A stretch of DNA of 64,000 nt from Isoptericola dokdonensis DS-3. GTDB lineage: Bacteria > Actinomycetota > Actinomycetes > Actinomycetales > Cellulomonadaceae. The notes beneath the pieces were generated by a model, which had not been told where the DNA came from, ran no database searches, and saw only the letters and a program-made list of their open reading frames with translations. Every line of letters begins with the position of its first letter. The first letter of the stretch is position 1. The stretch covers positions 310,001 through 374,000 of the forward strand of contig NZ_CP014209.1 of assembly GCF_001636295.1 (NCBI RefSeq). The letters are read 5' to 3'. This document shows, in pieces, positions 7,600-16,956 of this stretch. Made by a program: the position numbers and the translations under genes.

Positions 7600-8763
7600 T
7601 CAGCCGTCGGTGCCGAGCTGGCCCAGGGCGAGCGCCACCTGCAGCACGAACGACTCGCGGGCGTCGAGCGGGTCCCACCCGGTGATCTCGGAGACCTTGC
7701 GCAGCCGGTACCGCACGGTGTTGGGGTGCACGTACAGCCGACGCGCCGCCGCCTCCAGGGAGCGGCCGGTGCCCAGGTAGGCCGACAACGTCTCCAGCAC
7801 GGACCCGGTGGCCTCCTGCAGCGGCCGGTAGGCCTGCGCGACGAGGGTGCGCCGGGCCGTGACGTCCCCGGTGAGCACCCGTTCGGGCAGCAGGTCGTCG
7901 GCGAGGACGGGCCGCGGGGCCTGCGGCCAGGCGGGTGCGGCGGCGAGCCCGGCGAGGGCCGACCGGGCCGACGCCGTCGCCTCGCCCATCGACGGCACCA
8001 CGCCGCCGAACACCACGGGGCCGGGGCCGAACCGCCCGACCAGGGCGGTCGCCGCCGCGACGAGGTCGCCCTCGCCGCCCAGGACGAGGACCAGCCGGTC
8101 GCCGTGGATCCCCACCAGCGTGTCACCGGCGGCGCGGCGGGCGGCCCGGCGCAGCTCGGCGGTCGCGACGTCGTCCAGGCTGTCGGTCGTCTCGCCCACC
8201 ACGACCAGCACCTGCCCCCGCCCGCTCCAGCCGAGCGCGGAGATGCGCGAGCGCAGGGCGTCGTCGGTGTCGCCGCGCACGATCGCGTCGACGACGAGCG
8301 CCTCCAGGCGCGCGTCCCACGCGCCGCGCACCTCGGCGGCCCGCGCGTAGACCTCGGCCGCGGAGAACGCGACCTCGCGGGAGTAGCGCAGCACCGACTC
8401 GCGCAGCTCGCGCTCGAATCCCGGCGCGGCGATCTGGTCGGAGTTCGACTCGACGACGTCGACCATGAGGCGCACGAGCTGCAGGGTGTGCTGCAGGGAG
8501 ATGGAGCGGGTGAGCTCCGGCGGGGCGGCCGCGAACATCTCGCCGACGCCGTGGGGCGTCTGGGTCGGGTCGGCGAACCAGGTCGCGAACGAGGTGATGC
8601 CCGACTGGGCGACCAGCGCGACGTAGGACCGGTCCTCGGCGGGCAGCTGCCGGTACCAGTGGACCTCCTCGTCGAGGCGGCGCATCGCCGCGGCGGTGAG
8701 CAGGCCCAGCCCGTCGCGGACGCGACGGACGTTCTCGTCACGCGAGACGGTGGAGGAGGACAT
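7600..8763 (-). CDS. fasR: PucR-family transcriptional regulator, FasR-like, 387 aa
   Basis: The C-terminal helix-turn-helix (PucR type) is seen as 'LEAAARRLYVHPNTVRYRLRKV', with a long N-terminal and central sensory region. In Streptomyces and mycobacteria the homologous protein directly upstream of fabD activates the fab operon and senses long-chain acyl-CoA; the identical position here supports the name. The ATG at 8763 gives a start at 'MSSSTVSRDENVRRVR'; earlier in-frame codons lie in promoter sequence. The stop is followed after 120 bases by fabD on the same strand. Confidence 0.85.
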   Translation of the reverse strand: MSSSTVSRDENVRRVRDGLGLLTAAAMRRLDEEVHWYRQLPAEDRSYVALVAQSGITSFATWFADPTQTPHGVGEMFAAAPPELTRSISLQHTLQLVRLMVDVVESNSDQIAAPGFERELRESVLRYSREVAFSAAEVYARAAEVRGAWDARLEALVVDAIVRGDTDDALRSRISALGWSGRGQVLVVVGETTDSLDDVATAELRRAARRAAGDTLVGIHGDRLVLVLGGEGDLVAAATALVGRFGPGPVVFGGVVPSMGEATASARSALAGLAAAPAWPQAPRPVLADDLLPERVLTGDVTARRTLVAQAYRPLQEATGSVLETLSAYLGTGRSLEAAARRLYVHPNTVRYRLRKVSEITGWDPLDARESFVLQVALALGQLGTDG

Positions 8764-8873
8764 GGTCTGAGGATAGGGCCTGGGTTGTGGGGAACGCACA
8801 AAGCGGTGGGCGTGCGTCGCGGTCGGGCGGTTCGCCCGCCCGGGCGTCACCCGCAGGGGATAGGGTCGGGTGC

Positions 8874-9557
8874 ATGGCCCTGATGCCCCGTCTGCGTCAG
8901 CTTCTGCGACGCCCGCGCTCCTCGTCCAGGATCGGCGTGCGGCGCCCGACGGGGAACCGACGCCGAGGAGATGCTGTGCACGAGGACGCGCTGCGGGCGA
9001 TGCTGCACGACGACCCGAACGACCGTCGTGCGTTCGCCGCGCTCGCCGAGCTGGTCCGCCGCCGGGCGGCCGATCCCACCAGCCCCGACGACCCGCTCGC
9101 GGCGCTGCCCGAGGAGGAGCGCGTCGAGGCCGCCGACCTGGCCGTCTGGTCGCTCGCCGAGGAGCTGGCCGGCCACCCCCGGGCGTGGCGTCCCCTGCTG
9201 GAGCTCGGGCGGCTGTCCGTCGCCGACGACCCCGAGGGCGCGATGCGCCGCTTCACCACCGCGGCCGAGCGGGACCCGTCCGGGCAGGCCCTCGCCGAGG
9301 GGCTCGAGGTGCTGCGGGACGCCGGGCTGCCTGTCGAGGCGCTCGGGCTCGGCATCGGGCACTGGCGGGTGCGCGAGCACGACGTCGAGGTGGGCCGCCA
9401 GCTCGTCCTCGCCGCCGTCGAGGCCGACCGACTCGACGAGGCCCGACGGCACCTCGCCGCGCTCGAGTCGCACGGCGACGCCACCGCCGTCGCCGCGGTG
9501 CGGTCCGAGCTGGTGGCCGCCATCGACGCCGCCGAGGTGGCGGGCTCCACCGCCTGA
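8874..9557 (+). CDS. Hypothetical helical-repeat (TPR-like) protein, 227 aa
   Basis: The family is not recognised with certainty. After a basic Arg-rich N-terminus (residues 1-35), the protein is a series of Ala/Leu/Glu-rich helices. Patterns such as 'AFAALAELVRRRAAD', 'AWRPLLELGRLSVADDPEGAMRRF' and 'LDEARRHLAALESHGD' are typical of tetratricopeptide-type repeats, suggesting a scaffold protein. The start ATG at 8874 follows AGGGGATAGGG. It is divergent from fasR, and its 3' end faces aceE with a strong shared terminator. Confidence 0.7.
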   Translation: MALMPRLRQLLRRPRSSSRIGVRRPTGNRRRGDAVHEDALRAMLHDDPNDRRAFAALAELVRRRAADPTSPDDPLAALPEEERVEAADLAVWSLAEELAGHPRAWRPLLELGRLSVADDPEGAMRRFTTAAERDPSGQALAEGLEVLRDAGLPVEALGLGIGHWRVREHDVEVGRQLVLAAVEADRLDEARRHLAALESHGDATAVAAVRSELVAAIDAAEVAGSTA

Positions 9558-9601
9558 CCGCGGTCCCGCGCAGGACGCCGCGAGGCGGAGCGCCAGGGAC
9601 G

Positions 9602-9639
9602 ACGAGGCCCGGTCACCCCGCGGGGTGACCGGGCCTCGT
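9602..9639. terminator. Bidirectional terminator between the TPR-like gene and aceE
   Basis: The element is a perfect 38-base palindrome (19-bp arms 9602-9620 and 9621-9639) between two convergent genes. Confidence 0.85.
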
Positions 9640-9657
9640 GCTACCGGTGGCAGGTCG

Positions 9658-12417
9658 TCAGCTGTCGCCGCCGGCGACGCCGGACGTGCCGGCGTTGACG
9701 TCGGTCAGGCGGTACTTCTCGACGGCCTGCGCCACGACCTCGCGGGGCACCTCGCCACGGCGGGCGAGCTGCTGGAGCGTCTTGACGACCATCGACGGAC
9801 CGTCGATGAGGAAGTACCGGCGAGCGGCGGCGCGGGTGTCGGAGAACCCGAAGCCGTCGGCGCCGAGCACCGCGTAGTCGCCGGGCACCCAGGCGCGGAT
9901 CTGGTCCGGCACGAGGTGGTCGTAGTCGCTGGTGGCGACGAACGGACCCTGCGCGCCGGACAGCTTCTGCGTCACGTACGGCACGCGCGGCTCGGCGGCC
10001 GGGTCGACGAGGGCGTCCTTCTCGGCGGCGAGCGCGTCACGACGCAGCTCGTTCCAGGAGGTCACCGACCACACGTCGGCGGAGACGCCCCAGTCCTCGC
10101 GGAGCAGCTCCTGCGCCTCGAGGGCCCAGGGCAGGCCGACGCCCGAGGCGAGCAGCTGGGCCTTGGGGCCCTCGCCGTCGTCGGTCGCGACGCGGTGGAT
10201 GCCGCGCAGGATGCCCTCGACGTCGACGTCCTCCGGCTCGGCCGGCTGGACCATCGGCTCGTTGTACACCGTGAGGTAGTACATGACGTCCTGCGGGCGG
10301 CCCTTGGCGTCGACGCCGTCCGTGCCCTCGCCGTACATGCGCTCGATGCCGTCACGCATGATGTGGCGGATCTCGTAGCCGTACGCCGGGTCGTACTGGA
10401 CCATCGCCGTGTTGGTGCCGGCGATGAGCGGCGAGTGGCCGTCGGCGTGCTGCAGGCCCTCACCCGTGAGGGTGGTGCGACCCGCGGTGGCGCCGATGAT
10501 GAAGCCGCGCGCCATCTGGTCGCCCGCGGCCCAGAACTGGTCGCCGGTGCGCTGGAAGCCGAACATCGAGTAGAAGATGTAGACCGGCACCATGTGCTCG
10601 CCGTGCGTCGCGTACGACGTGCCGACCGACTGGAACGCGGCCGCGGAACCGGCCTCGTTGATGCCGGTGTGCATGATTTGCCCGGACTCGGACTCCTTGT
10701 AGCTCAGCATGAGCTCGCGGTCCACGGCCAGGTAGTTCTGGCCGTTGGTGTTGAAGATCTTCGCGCTCGGGAAGATCGAGTCCAGACCGAACGTGCGGGC
10801 CTCGTCGGGGATGATCGGCACGATGCGCCGGCCGAACTCCTTGTCCTTGATGAGGTCCTTGAGCAGGCGCACGAACGCCATGGTCGTGGCGACCTGCTGG
10901 GTGCCCGACCCCTTCTTGAGCAGCTCGTACGTCTTGGCCGGCGGCAGCGTGAGCGCCTTCGGCGCGCTGCGGCGCTCCGGCACGAACCCGCCGAGGTGAC
11001 GACGACGCTCCAGCATGTACTGGATCGTCTCGTCCTCCATGCCCGGGTGGAAGTACGGGGGCAGGTACGGGTCGGCGTCGATCTGCTCGTCCGTCAGCGG
11101 GATCCGCAGGTTGTCGCGCAGCGCCTTGAGGTCCTCGTTCTTGACCTTCTTCATCTGGTGCGTGGCGTTGCGGCCCGCGAAGCTCGAGCCGAGGGCGTAG
11201 CCCTTGACCGTCTGCGCCAGGATGACCGTCGGCTGGCCCGTGTGGGCGCGCGCGGCGGCGTACGCGGCGTAGATCTTGCGGTAGTCGTGACCGCCGCGCT
11301 TCATGTTCCAGATGTCGTCGTCGGTCATGTTCTGCACGAGCGCCTTGGTCCGGGGGTCCCGGCCGAAGAAGTGCTCGCGGATGAACGCGCCGGACTCCGC
11401 GCGGTAGGTCTGGTAGTCGCCGTCGGGCGTGGAGTTCATCAGGTTGACCAGGGCGCGGTCCTTGTCCGCGTTGAGCAGGGCGTCCCACTCGCGGCCCCAG
11501 ACGACCTTGATGACGTTCCAGCCGGCGCCGCGGAACTGCGCCTCCAGCTCCTGCATGATCTTGCCGTTGCCGCGGACGGGGCCGTCGAGGCGCTGCAGGT
11601 TGCAGTTGACGACGAACGTCAGGTTGTCGAGGCCCTGGTGCGCGGCGTGCTGCAGCATGCCGCGCGACTCCGGCTCGTCCATCTCGCCGTCGCCGAGGAA
11701 CGCCCAGACGTCCTGCTGGCTGGTGTCCTTGATGCCGCGGTTGTGCAGGTACTTGTTGGTCCACGCCTGGTAGATCGCCGACGCCGGGCCGAGACCCATC
11801 GAGACGGTCGGGAACTCCCAGAAGTCCTGCAGCAGGCGCGGGTGCGGGTAGGACGGCAGGCCGCCGGCCGTGTGGGACTTCTCCTGGCGGAAGCCGTCGA
11901 GGCGGTCGCTGGAGAGCCGGCCCTCGAGGAAGCCGCGGGCGTACTGGCCGGGGGAGGAGTGCCCCTGGAAGTAGACCTGGTCGCCGCCGCCCGGGTGGTC
12001 CTTGCCGCGGAAGAAGTGGTTGAGGCCGACCTCGGTCAGCGTCGCCACGGACGCGTAGGAGGAGATGTGCCCGCCGACCGACACCTCGGGGCGCTGGGCG
12101 CGCGTCACCATGACGGCGGCGTTCCAGCGGATCCACGAGCGGTAGCGGCGCTCCACGGCCTCGTCGCCGGGGAAGTACGGCTCCTCGTGCACACCGATGG
12201 TGTTCACGTAGGGCGTCGCCACCGACGTCGGGATCTGGACGTTGCGCTCACGGGCGCGGCGCATCAGGTTGAGCATGACGTACCGGGCACGGGGTCCGCC
12301 CTTGTCGTCGATGAGCCCGTCGAAGGACTCCACCCACTCCGAGGTCTCGGAAGGGTCGATGTCCGGCACAGCGCTGAGCAGACCGTCGATCAGCGGTCCC
12401 GTCTCGTTGGAAGCCAC
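9658..12417 (-). CDS. aceE: Pyruvate dehydrogenase E1 component, homodimeric type, 919 aa
   Basis: This thiamine-diphosphate enzyme decarboxylates pyruvate and feeds acetyl groups to E2 of the pyruvate dehydrogenase complex. The TPP motif starts at Gly242 (GDGEMDEP) and ends at '[16 protein letters not shown]', and the N-terminal substrate region '[22 protein letters not shown]' is intact. Full length is normal for the single-chain E1 of actinobacteria. The start is a GTG at 12417 with AGAGAGG upstream; no ATG is suitably placed. E2 and E3 are not in this window. Confidence 0.96.
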   Translation of the reverse strand: MASNETGPLIDGLLSAVPDIDPSETSEWVESFDGLIDDKGGPRARYVMLNLMRRARERNVQIPTSVATPYVNTIGVHEEPYFPGDEAVERRYRSWIRWNAAVMVTRAQRPEVSVGGHISSYASVATLTEVGLNHFFRGKDHPGGGDQVYFQGHSSPGQYARGFLEGRLSSDRLDGFRQEKSHTAGGLPSYPHPRLLQDFWEFPTVSMGLGPASAIYQAWTNKYLHNRGIKDTSQQDVWAFLGDGEMDEPESRGMLQHAAHQGLDNLTFVVNCNLQRLDGPVRGNGKIMQELEAQFRGAGWNVIKVVWGREWDALLNADKDRALVNLMNSTPDGDYQTYRAESGAFIREHFFGRDPRTKALVQNMTDDDIWNMKRGGHDYRKIYAAYAAARAHTGQPTVILAQTVKGYALGSSFAGRNATHQMKKVKNEDLKALRDNLRIPLTDEQIDADPYLPPYFHPGMEDETIQYMLERRRHLGGFVPERRSAPKALTLPPAKTYELLKKGSGTQQVATTMAFVRLLKDLIKDKEFGRRIVPIIPDEARTFGLDSIFPSAKIFNTNGQNYLAVDRELMLSYKESESGQIMHTGINEAGSAAAFQSVGTSYATHGEHMVPVYIFYSMFGFQRTGDQFWAAGDQMARGFIIGATAGRTTLTGEGLQHADGHSPLIAGTNTAMVQYDPAYGYEIRHIMRDGIERMYGEGTDGVDAKGRPQDVMYYLTVYNEPMVQPAEPEDVDVEGILRGIHRVATDDGEGPKAQLLASGVGLPWALEAQELLREDWGVSADVWSVTSWNELRRDALAAEKDALVDPAAEPRVPYVTQKLSGAQGPFVATSDYDHLVPDQIRAWVPGDYAVLGADGFGFSDTRAAARRYFLIDGPSMVVKTLQQLARRGEVPREVVAQAVEKYRLTDVNAGTSGVAGGDS

Positions 12418-12743
12418 CAGCAACCTCTCTCTTCTGCGGGCTGCCGCCAGGTGTGGCGGCCGCTCGTGCAAGGCGTCCCCGTACGCGGAGGCCGCGTCGT
12501 CGGGGTCGCGACGGCGCGGTCCACCCACGGGTGGTCATCAGTCATTGTGTCGCGACTTTGCCCGGGGGAACACCAGCAGGGAGTCAAGAATCCGTGATCT
12601 ACGTCATGCCTGCACCTCGTCGGCCCGGCGTGTCCGCCGTCCTCGCCGGACTGGGCGGGCATCTGCGGCTCGAGTGCACTACGTTGGCGCTCGAGGCGCG
12701 CCAGACGTCGTGCCCATCGTCGACGGAAGGAAAGAGCACACCC
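12418..12743. other. Divergent intergenic region between aceE and the DUF3052 gene
   Basis: These 326 bases hold no credible gene. They carry the divergent promoters of aceE (-) and of the DUF3052/peroxiredoxin pair (+). The only notable element is a CRP-like palindrome at 12593-12608, annotated separately. Confidence 0.7.
12593..12608. promoter_or_regulatory. Possible CRP/GlxR-type binding site
   Basis: CGTGATCTACGTCATG matches the TGTGA-N6-TCACA palindrome of CRP-family regulators at 7 of 10 fixed positions. It lies about 180 bases upstream of aceE and 136 upstream of the DUF3052 gene. The match is weak and may be chance. Confidence 0.25.
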
Positions 12744-13148
12744 GTGGGACAGCAGGCGGACACCCAGGCGGCACGCTTCGGGTTCACCACCGGTCAGGTC
12801 GTGCAGGAGTTCGGGTGGGACGACGACGTCGACGAGCCCCTGCGCGCTGCGCTGGAGGCCGCGCTCGGCGGTGAGCTCGTCGACGAGGACTACGACGACG
12901 TCACGGACGCCGTCCTGGTCTGGTGGCGCGACGACGACGGCGACCTCACGGACATGCTCGTCGACGCACAGACGGCGCTCGAGGACGGCGGGAAGGTCTG
13001 GCTGCTCACGCGCAAGCCCGGCCGGGACGGCCACGTCGGCCACGACGAGATCCAGGAGGCGGCGACCACCGCGGGCCTGCACGCCACCAGCACCTTCGCC
13101 GCCGGCGACGACTGGTCAGCGACGCGGCTCGCGAACCGTGGGCGCTGA
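12744..13148 (+). CDS. DUF3052 family protein, 134 aa
   Basis: This actinobacterial family of unknown function typically lies between aceE and a peroxiredoxin gene, as here. The protein is acidic. It has 'FGFTTGQVVQEFGWDDDVDE' near residue 12 and 'VWWRDDDGDLTDMLVDA' near residue 60, both family hallmarks, and a C-terminal half resembling a small Rossmann-like domain. The GTG at 12744 follows GGAAGGAAAG. It overlaps the next gene by 11 bases, so the two are likely co-translated. Confidence 0.88.
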   Translation: MGQQADTQAARFGFTTGQVVQEFGWDDDVDEPLRAALEAALGGELVDEDYDDVTDAVLVWWRDDDGDLTDMLVDAQTALEDGGKVWLLTRKPGRDGHVGHDEIQEAATTAGLHATSTFAAGDDWSATRLANRGR

Positions 13149-13611
13149 GCGGCTGACCCCGCCGGTCGCCGGCGACCCGGCACCCGACTTCACCCTCCCG
13201 GACACGCACGGGACACCCACCCAGCTCGCCGACCTGCGCGGCGAGCCCGTCCTGGTGGTGTTCTACCCGTTCGCGTTCTCCGGCATCTGCACCGGCGAGC
13301 TGTGCGAGCTGCGGGACAACATCGAGGACTTCGAGTCCGCGGGCGTCCGGCTCCTCGCCGTCTCGACCGACCCCGTGTTCGCCCTCAAGGCGTGGCAGGA
13401 GGTCGAGGGCTTCGGCTTCGTCCTCCTCAGCGACTTCTGGCCGCACGGGGCCGCCGCGCGCGCCTTCGGCGTCTTCGACGACAGATCCGGGCACGCGCTG
13501 CGCGGGTCGTTCCTCGTCGACGCCGACGGCATCGTCCGCTGGTCCGTCGTGCACCCGCGCGGGCAGCGCCGCGAGCTCGACGGGTATCTCCGGGCGCTCA
13601 CCGAGATCTGA
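13138..13611 (+). CDS. ahpE: AhpE-type peroxiredoxin, 157 aa
   Basis: This thioredoxin-fold peroxidase reduces peroxides. The peroxidatic cysteine is in 'YPFAFSGICTGELCELRD', the AhpE/Prx form of the active site, and a second Cys follows five residues later. 'PAPDFTLPDTHG' near residue 13 and 'RGSFLVDADGIVRW' near residue 120 are conserved. The length matches mycobacterial AhpE (about 153 aa). The GTG start at 13138 overlaps the DUF3052 stop by 11 bases. The pairing with aceE suggests protection of the dehydrogenase system, which is inference. Confidence 0.9.
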   Translation: MGAERLTPPVAGDPAPDFTLPDTHGTPTQLADLRGEPVLVVFYPFAFSGICTGELCELRDNIEDFESAGVRLLAVSTDPVFALKAWQEVEGFGFVLLSDFWPHGAAARAFGVFDDRSGHALRGSFLVDADGIVRWSVVHPRGQRRELDGYLRALTEI

Positions 13612-13699
13612 GCGGCGCCGCCCGCCGACGTCGTCGTCCGGCGGGCGGGCCCGCGGGCGAGCACCACCCGCGCGACCGGTATCCTTGCCTGCGCTGCCA

Positions 13700-13776
13700 G
13701 GGCCTGTAGCTCAGCTGGTTAGAGCGCCACGCTTACACCGTGGATGTCGGGGGTTCGAATCCCTCCGGGCCCACCA
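13700..13776 (+). tRNA. tRNA-Val (anticodon TAC)
   Basis: The 77-nt cloverleaf has acceptor GGGCCTG/CGGGCCC (one G-U pair), D-arm GCTC/GAGC, anticodon stem CCACG/CGTGG with loop CTTACAC, a T-loop with TTCGAAT, and encoded CCA. A TATCCT -10-like hexamer lies at 13680-13685; a similar TATCCTTGCC stands before rnpB. Confidence 0.95.
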
Positions 13777-13830
13777 CCAGGTTTCCCTCCGTTCTGCCCG
13801 TGCCTCCCCGTCGTCGGGGGCGGTCCGTCG

Positions 13831-14499
13831 TCAGATCGCCGAGATGCCGTCGCCGACCATCTTGGCGCCGAGGACCAGCAGCAGCACGGCCATGATCACC
13901 GCATTGTTCTGGACCATCCAGCCCTTGAGGTCGTCGAGCACCGCGCCGGCACGCTCACCGGCGGCGAGCTGGACGCCGACGGGCACCGCGACACCGATGC
14001 TGGCGACGAGCGCGAAGACGATCGATGCCACCACCTGCTCCGTCGTGTCGGACGACGCGCTCGCGATCGCCGCACCACCCGACACCACGAGCAGCAGGTT
14101 CTTCGGGTTCACGGCGCTGAGGAGGACAGCGAGCCCGAACGCCCGGACGGGGGTGAAGGCGTCGATCGCCTGCATCCACTGCGGCGTCTCCGGCTCCGCT
14201 CCCGCCCGGGGGCGGCCGCGCCACTGCTTGACCGCCAGCAGCACGAGCAGGACGCCGAGGACGATCTTCACCCACGCCGCCCACGCCGGCGGCCCGCCGT
14301 CGTCGGTCGACGCGGAGCCGACCAGCACCGCGACGAGGAGCGCCACGACCGTGATCGACAGGAACCAGCCGAGCAGGAAGGCGGTCGCGTTCACCGTGGC
14401 GCGCCGGCTCACCAGCATGAGGACGACCGCGACGATCGGCAACGGGCTGATCAGCACGCCGACGGCGACGGGCAGGGACTGGCCTATGGCTGAACCCAT
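13831..14499 (-). CDS. GAP/Sap family membrane protein, 222 aa
   Basis: This six-helix inner-membrane protein of the Sap (sulfolipid-1-addressing protein)/GAP family is implicated in glycolipid or small-molecule export in mycobacteria. The pattern is typical: 'LPVAVGVLISPLPIVAVVLML' at the N-terminus, 'SAVNPKNLLLVVSGGAAI' in the centre, and hydrophobic segments throughout. The LysE-like 'NPK' motif is present. The ATG at 14499 follows GAAGGAGC. It is divergent from the response-regulator gene. The substrate is unknown. Confidence 0.8.
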   Translation of the reverse strand: MGSAIGQSLPVAVGVLISPLPIVAVVLMLVSRRATVNATAFLLGWFLSITVVALLVAVLVGSASTDDGGPPAWAAWVKIVLGVLLVLLAVKQWRGRPRAGAEPETPQWMQAIDAFTPVRAFGLAVLLSAVNPKNLLLVVSGGAAIASASSDTTEQVVASIVFALVASIGVAVPVGVQLAAGERAGAVLDDLKGWMVQNNAVIMAVLLLVLGAKMVGDGISAI

Positions 14500-14614
14500 C
14501 GGGGCTCCTTCGTTCGGTGCGCTGGGAGCGGTCGGTCCGAACGTAGCCGCGACGGGTCCTGGCGGCGCGCCGGCACCGATGGTGACCGGTGCGGGGCGGG
14601 GGTAGAACGGGGGC

Positions 14615-15298
14615 ATGGAGAGCGTGCGGGTGTACCTGCTCGACGACCACGAGCTGGTGCGCCGCGGCCTGCGGGGGCTCCTGGACGCCGAGGAGGACCT
14701 CGAGGTGGTGGGGGAGTCGGGCTCGGCGGTCGAGGCGGTGCAGGACATCCGTCGCACCCGGCCCGTCGTCGCTCTGCTCGACGTGCGGCTGCAGGACGGC
14801 TCGGGGATCGAGGTCTGCCGGGAGCTGCACTCGTCGATGCCGGAGCTGCGGGCGTTGATGCTCACCTCGTACGACGACGACGAGGCCCTGTTCGCCGCGA
14901 TCATGGCGGGGGCGTCCGGGTACCTGCTGAAGCTGATCACGGGACCGGAGGTGGTCGTGGCGGTGCGGCGCGTCGCGTCGGGCCAGTCGATGATCGACCC
15001 GGCCCTGACGTCGCGCGTGCTCGAACGGCTCCGGGCGGGGCCCGCGGTGGAACCGGCGCTGGCGGGCCTGAGCGAGCAGGAGCACAGGGTCCTCATGCTG
15101 ATCGCCGAGGGGCTGACGAACCGGCAGATCGGCTCGCAGATGTTCCTGTCGGAGAAGACGGTGAAGAACTACGTGTCGAACATCCTGACGAAGCTGGGCC
15201 TGGAGTCGAGGACGCAGGCGGCGGTCATGGCGACGCGGCTCCTCGGTGCGACGGACGACGGGTCCGGGTTCCGGCACGACGGGCGGGGCGGGCGCTAG
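14615..15298 (+). CDS. devR: DosR/DevR-like NarL-family response regulator, 227 aa
   Basis: The receiver domain (residues 3-120) has acidic Asp10/Asp11, phospho-acceptor Asp56 in 'VALLDVRLQDGSG' and conserved Lys106. The LuxR-type helix-turn-helix is at about 160-215 ('LTNRQIGSQMFLSEKTVKNYVSNILTKL'). The domain order and sequence resemble mycobacterial DosR/DevR. It converges with, and overlaps by 4 bases, the sensor-kinase gene on the other strand. The DosR-like boxes upstream of the nearby operons, plus the surrounding USP, DoxX and flavodoxin genes, fit a hypoxia or redox dormancy regulator. Confidence 0.88.
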   Translation: MESVRVYLLDDHELVRRGLRGLLDAEEDLEVVGESGSAVEAVQDIRRTRPVVALLDVRLQDGSGIEVCRELHSSMPELRALMLTSYDDDEALFAAIMAGASGYLLKLITGPEVVVAVRRVASGQSMIDPALTSRVLERLRAGPAVEPALAGLSEQEHRVLMLIAEGLTNRQIGSQMFLSEKTVKNYVSNILTKLGLESRTQAAVMATRLLGATDDGSGFRHDGRGGR

Positions 15299-16905
15299 CC
15301 CTCCCTCGGGGGCTCGGTCCCGCCGCCGGGCAGGGGGACCCGCCAGACGATCTCGCTGCCGTGCGGGTCGCGTGAGCTGATCGTGAGGGCCCCGCCGAGC
15401 TCGGCGGCGCGCTCGGCGAGGTTGAGCAGCCCGCTGCGCGCCGCTGCCGGGTCGAACCCGACGCCGTCGTCGGCGACCGTGCAGGTCAGCTCGTCCACGG
15501 TGGCGACGACCTCGACCTGGACGCCGGTGGCGGCGGCGTGCCGCGCGGCGTTCGAGAGGGCCTCGCGCAGCACGGCGACGACGTGGTGGTGCAGCGCCGG
15601 GTCGACGAGGATGTCGACGGGGCCGTCGATCCGCAGCGCCGGGGACCGGTCCAGCACATGGGTGTACTCCGCGACGAGCGCCTGGACCTTGGCCCGCAGG
15701 GAGTGCTGCTGCCGGTCGGACGGGCGGAGGTGGACGACCGCCCGGCGGACCTCGCGGATCGTGTCGTCGAGGTCCTTCGCCATCGTATGCAGGAGCTCCT
15801 GGACGTCCGGCGGTGCTCGCCGCTCCGCCGCGGTGAGCTGGAGGCCCAGGGCGAACAGCCGCTGGGTGACACCGTCGTGCAGGTCGCGCGCGATGCGGTT
15901 GCGCTCGGCGAGCACGGCGATCTCCTGCTGCATGGCCCGGGTGTGTCGCCGTTCGAGGAGGAGGGACGCCTGACCGGCGAAACTCGCGACGAGGTCGGAG
16001 TCCTCGGCGAGGTGCTCCGCGTAGGCCCGCCGCCGGAGCACGATGACGAGCGCGCCGCGGGTGAGCGTGTCGATCGACAGCCGGGTCATGACGGCGCCGC
16101 CCGCGCCCGGGAGGTCGGCCCACCGGGTCTCGCTGCTGGCCATCGCGAGCAGGACGGCGGGACGGAGGTCGGCCAGAGTGCGTTCGGGGTCGCGTCCGAG
16201 GTCGCCGACGGCCGTGCGGACCGTGAACGTCCCGGGGGCGTCCGGTCCGGGCGCGATCGCCATGGCGGTGAGCCCGCCGGACGCGCGCAGGCACTCCCGC
16301 AGGACGACGTCGAGGGCGTCGTCCGTGCTCGCCGCGCGCAGGACGGCCGTGGGGATGGCGGCCGTGGCCTCGAGCCAGAGTGCTCGTCGCTCGGCGGACA
16401 GCAGGAGGCGGGCGTGGTCGATGGCGAGGCCGGCGACGCCGGCCAGGGCCGTGACGGCGTCCTCGTCCGCGGCGGTGAACGCCCGCCCCGTCGTCTTGTC
16501 GGTGAGGTACAGGTTGCCGAAGACCCGGCCCCGCACCCGGACCGGGACGCCGAGGAACGTGGTCATCGGCGGGTGCCCGGGCGGGAAGCCCGCTGCCGAG
16601 GCATGGGTCGTGAGGTCCTCGAGGCGCAGCGCCTCCTGGTGGACGATCAGGTGGCCGAGCAGGCCGCGCCCGGTCGGCAGGTGCCCGATGCGCGCCCGGC
16701 CCTCGTCGTCGATGCCCTCGGTGACGAACTCGACGAGGTGCCGGCGGGAGCCGCCGATGACGCCGAGCGCGCCGTAGCGGGCCCCGGACAGGTCGCACGC
16801 GGCGCGCACGACGCCGACCAGCAGGTCGCGCAGGTCGACGTCGGACGTCAAACCGTGGACCGCGTGCAGGATGGCGTCCTGCACCTCGGCCGAGGTCCTC
16901 TCCAC
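15295..16905 (-). CDS. devS: DosS/DevS-like sensor histidine kinase with two GAF domains, 536 aa
   Basis: The layout is GAF-A (about 24-168), GAF-B (about 180-318), then a HisKA_3 dimerisation domain with phospho-acceptor His343 in 'IARDLHDGVTQRL' and a HATPase domain ('VADDGVGFDP'). In Mycobacterium tuberculosis DosS the haem in GAF-A is held by His149 with Tyr171 on the distal side, 22 residues apart. Here His111 ('GFPPGHPPMTTFLGV') and Tyr133 ('GNLYLTDKTTG') have the same spacing and context, so a haem gas/redox sensor is likely. It is the last gene of the leftward flavodoxin-USP-DoxX-kinase unit. Confidence 0.88.
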   Translation of the reverse strand: MERTSAEVQDAILHAVHGLTSDVDLRDLLVGVVRAACDLSGARYGALGVIGGSRRHLVEFVTEGIDDEGRARIGHLPTGRGLLGHLIVHQEALRLEDLTTHASAAGFPPGHPPMTTFLGVPVRVRGRVFGNLYLTDKTTGRAFTAADEDAVTALAGVAGLAIDHARLLLSAERRALWLEATAAIPTAVLRAASTDDALDVVLRECLRASGGLTAMAIAPGPDAPGTFTVRTAVGDLGRDPERTLADLRPAVLLAMASSETRWADLPGAGGAVMTRLSIDTLTRGALVIVLRRRAYAEHLAEDSDLVASFAGQASLLLERRHTRAMQQEIAVLAERNRIARDLHDGVTQRLFALGLQLTAAERRAPPDVQELLHTMAKDLDDTIREVRRAVVHLRPSDRQQHSLRAKVQALVAEYTHVLDRSPALRIDGPVDILVDPALHHHVVAVLREALSNAARHAAATGVQVEVVATVDELTCTVADDGVGFDPAAARSGLLNLAERAAELGGALTISSRDPHGSEIVWRVPLPGGGTEPPREG

Positions 16906-16956
16906 CCGGGGAGCGTAAGCCGGGGGGTGCTGCCCGGCACCTCCGGGCGGTGCCTC

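Noticed and set aside
8971..12597. A 1208-codon open frame on the plus strand, antisense to aceE
   Set aside because: The minus strand encodes AceE with all motifs. Long antisense frames are expected in DNA of this G+C content, and the translation is low-complexity.
12593..12608. A firm claim of GlxR control of aceE
   Set aside because: Only 7 of 10 fixed positions match, so it is listed as a weak candidate.
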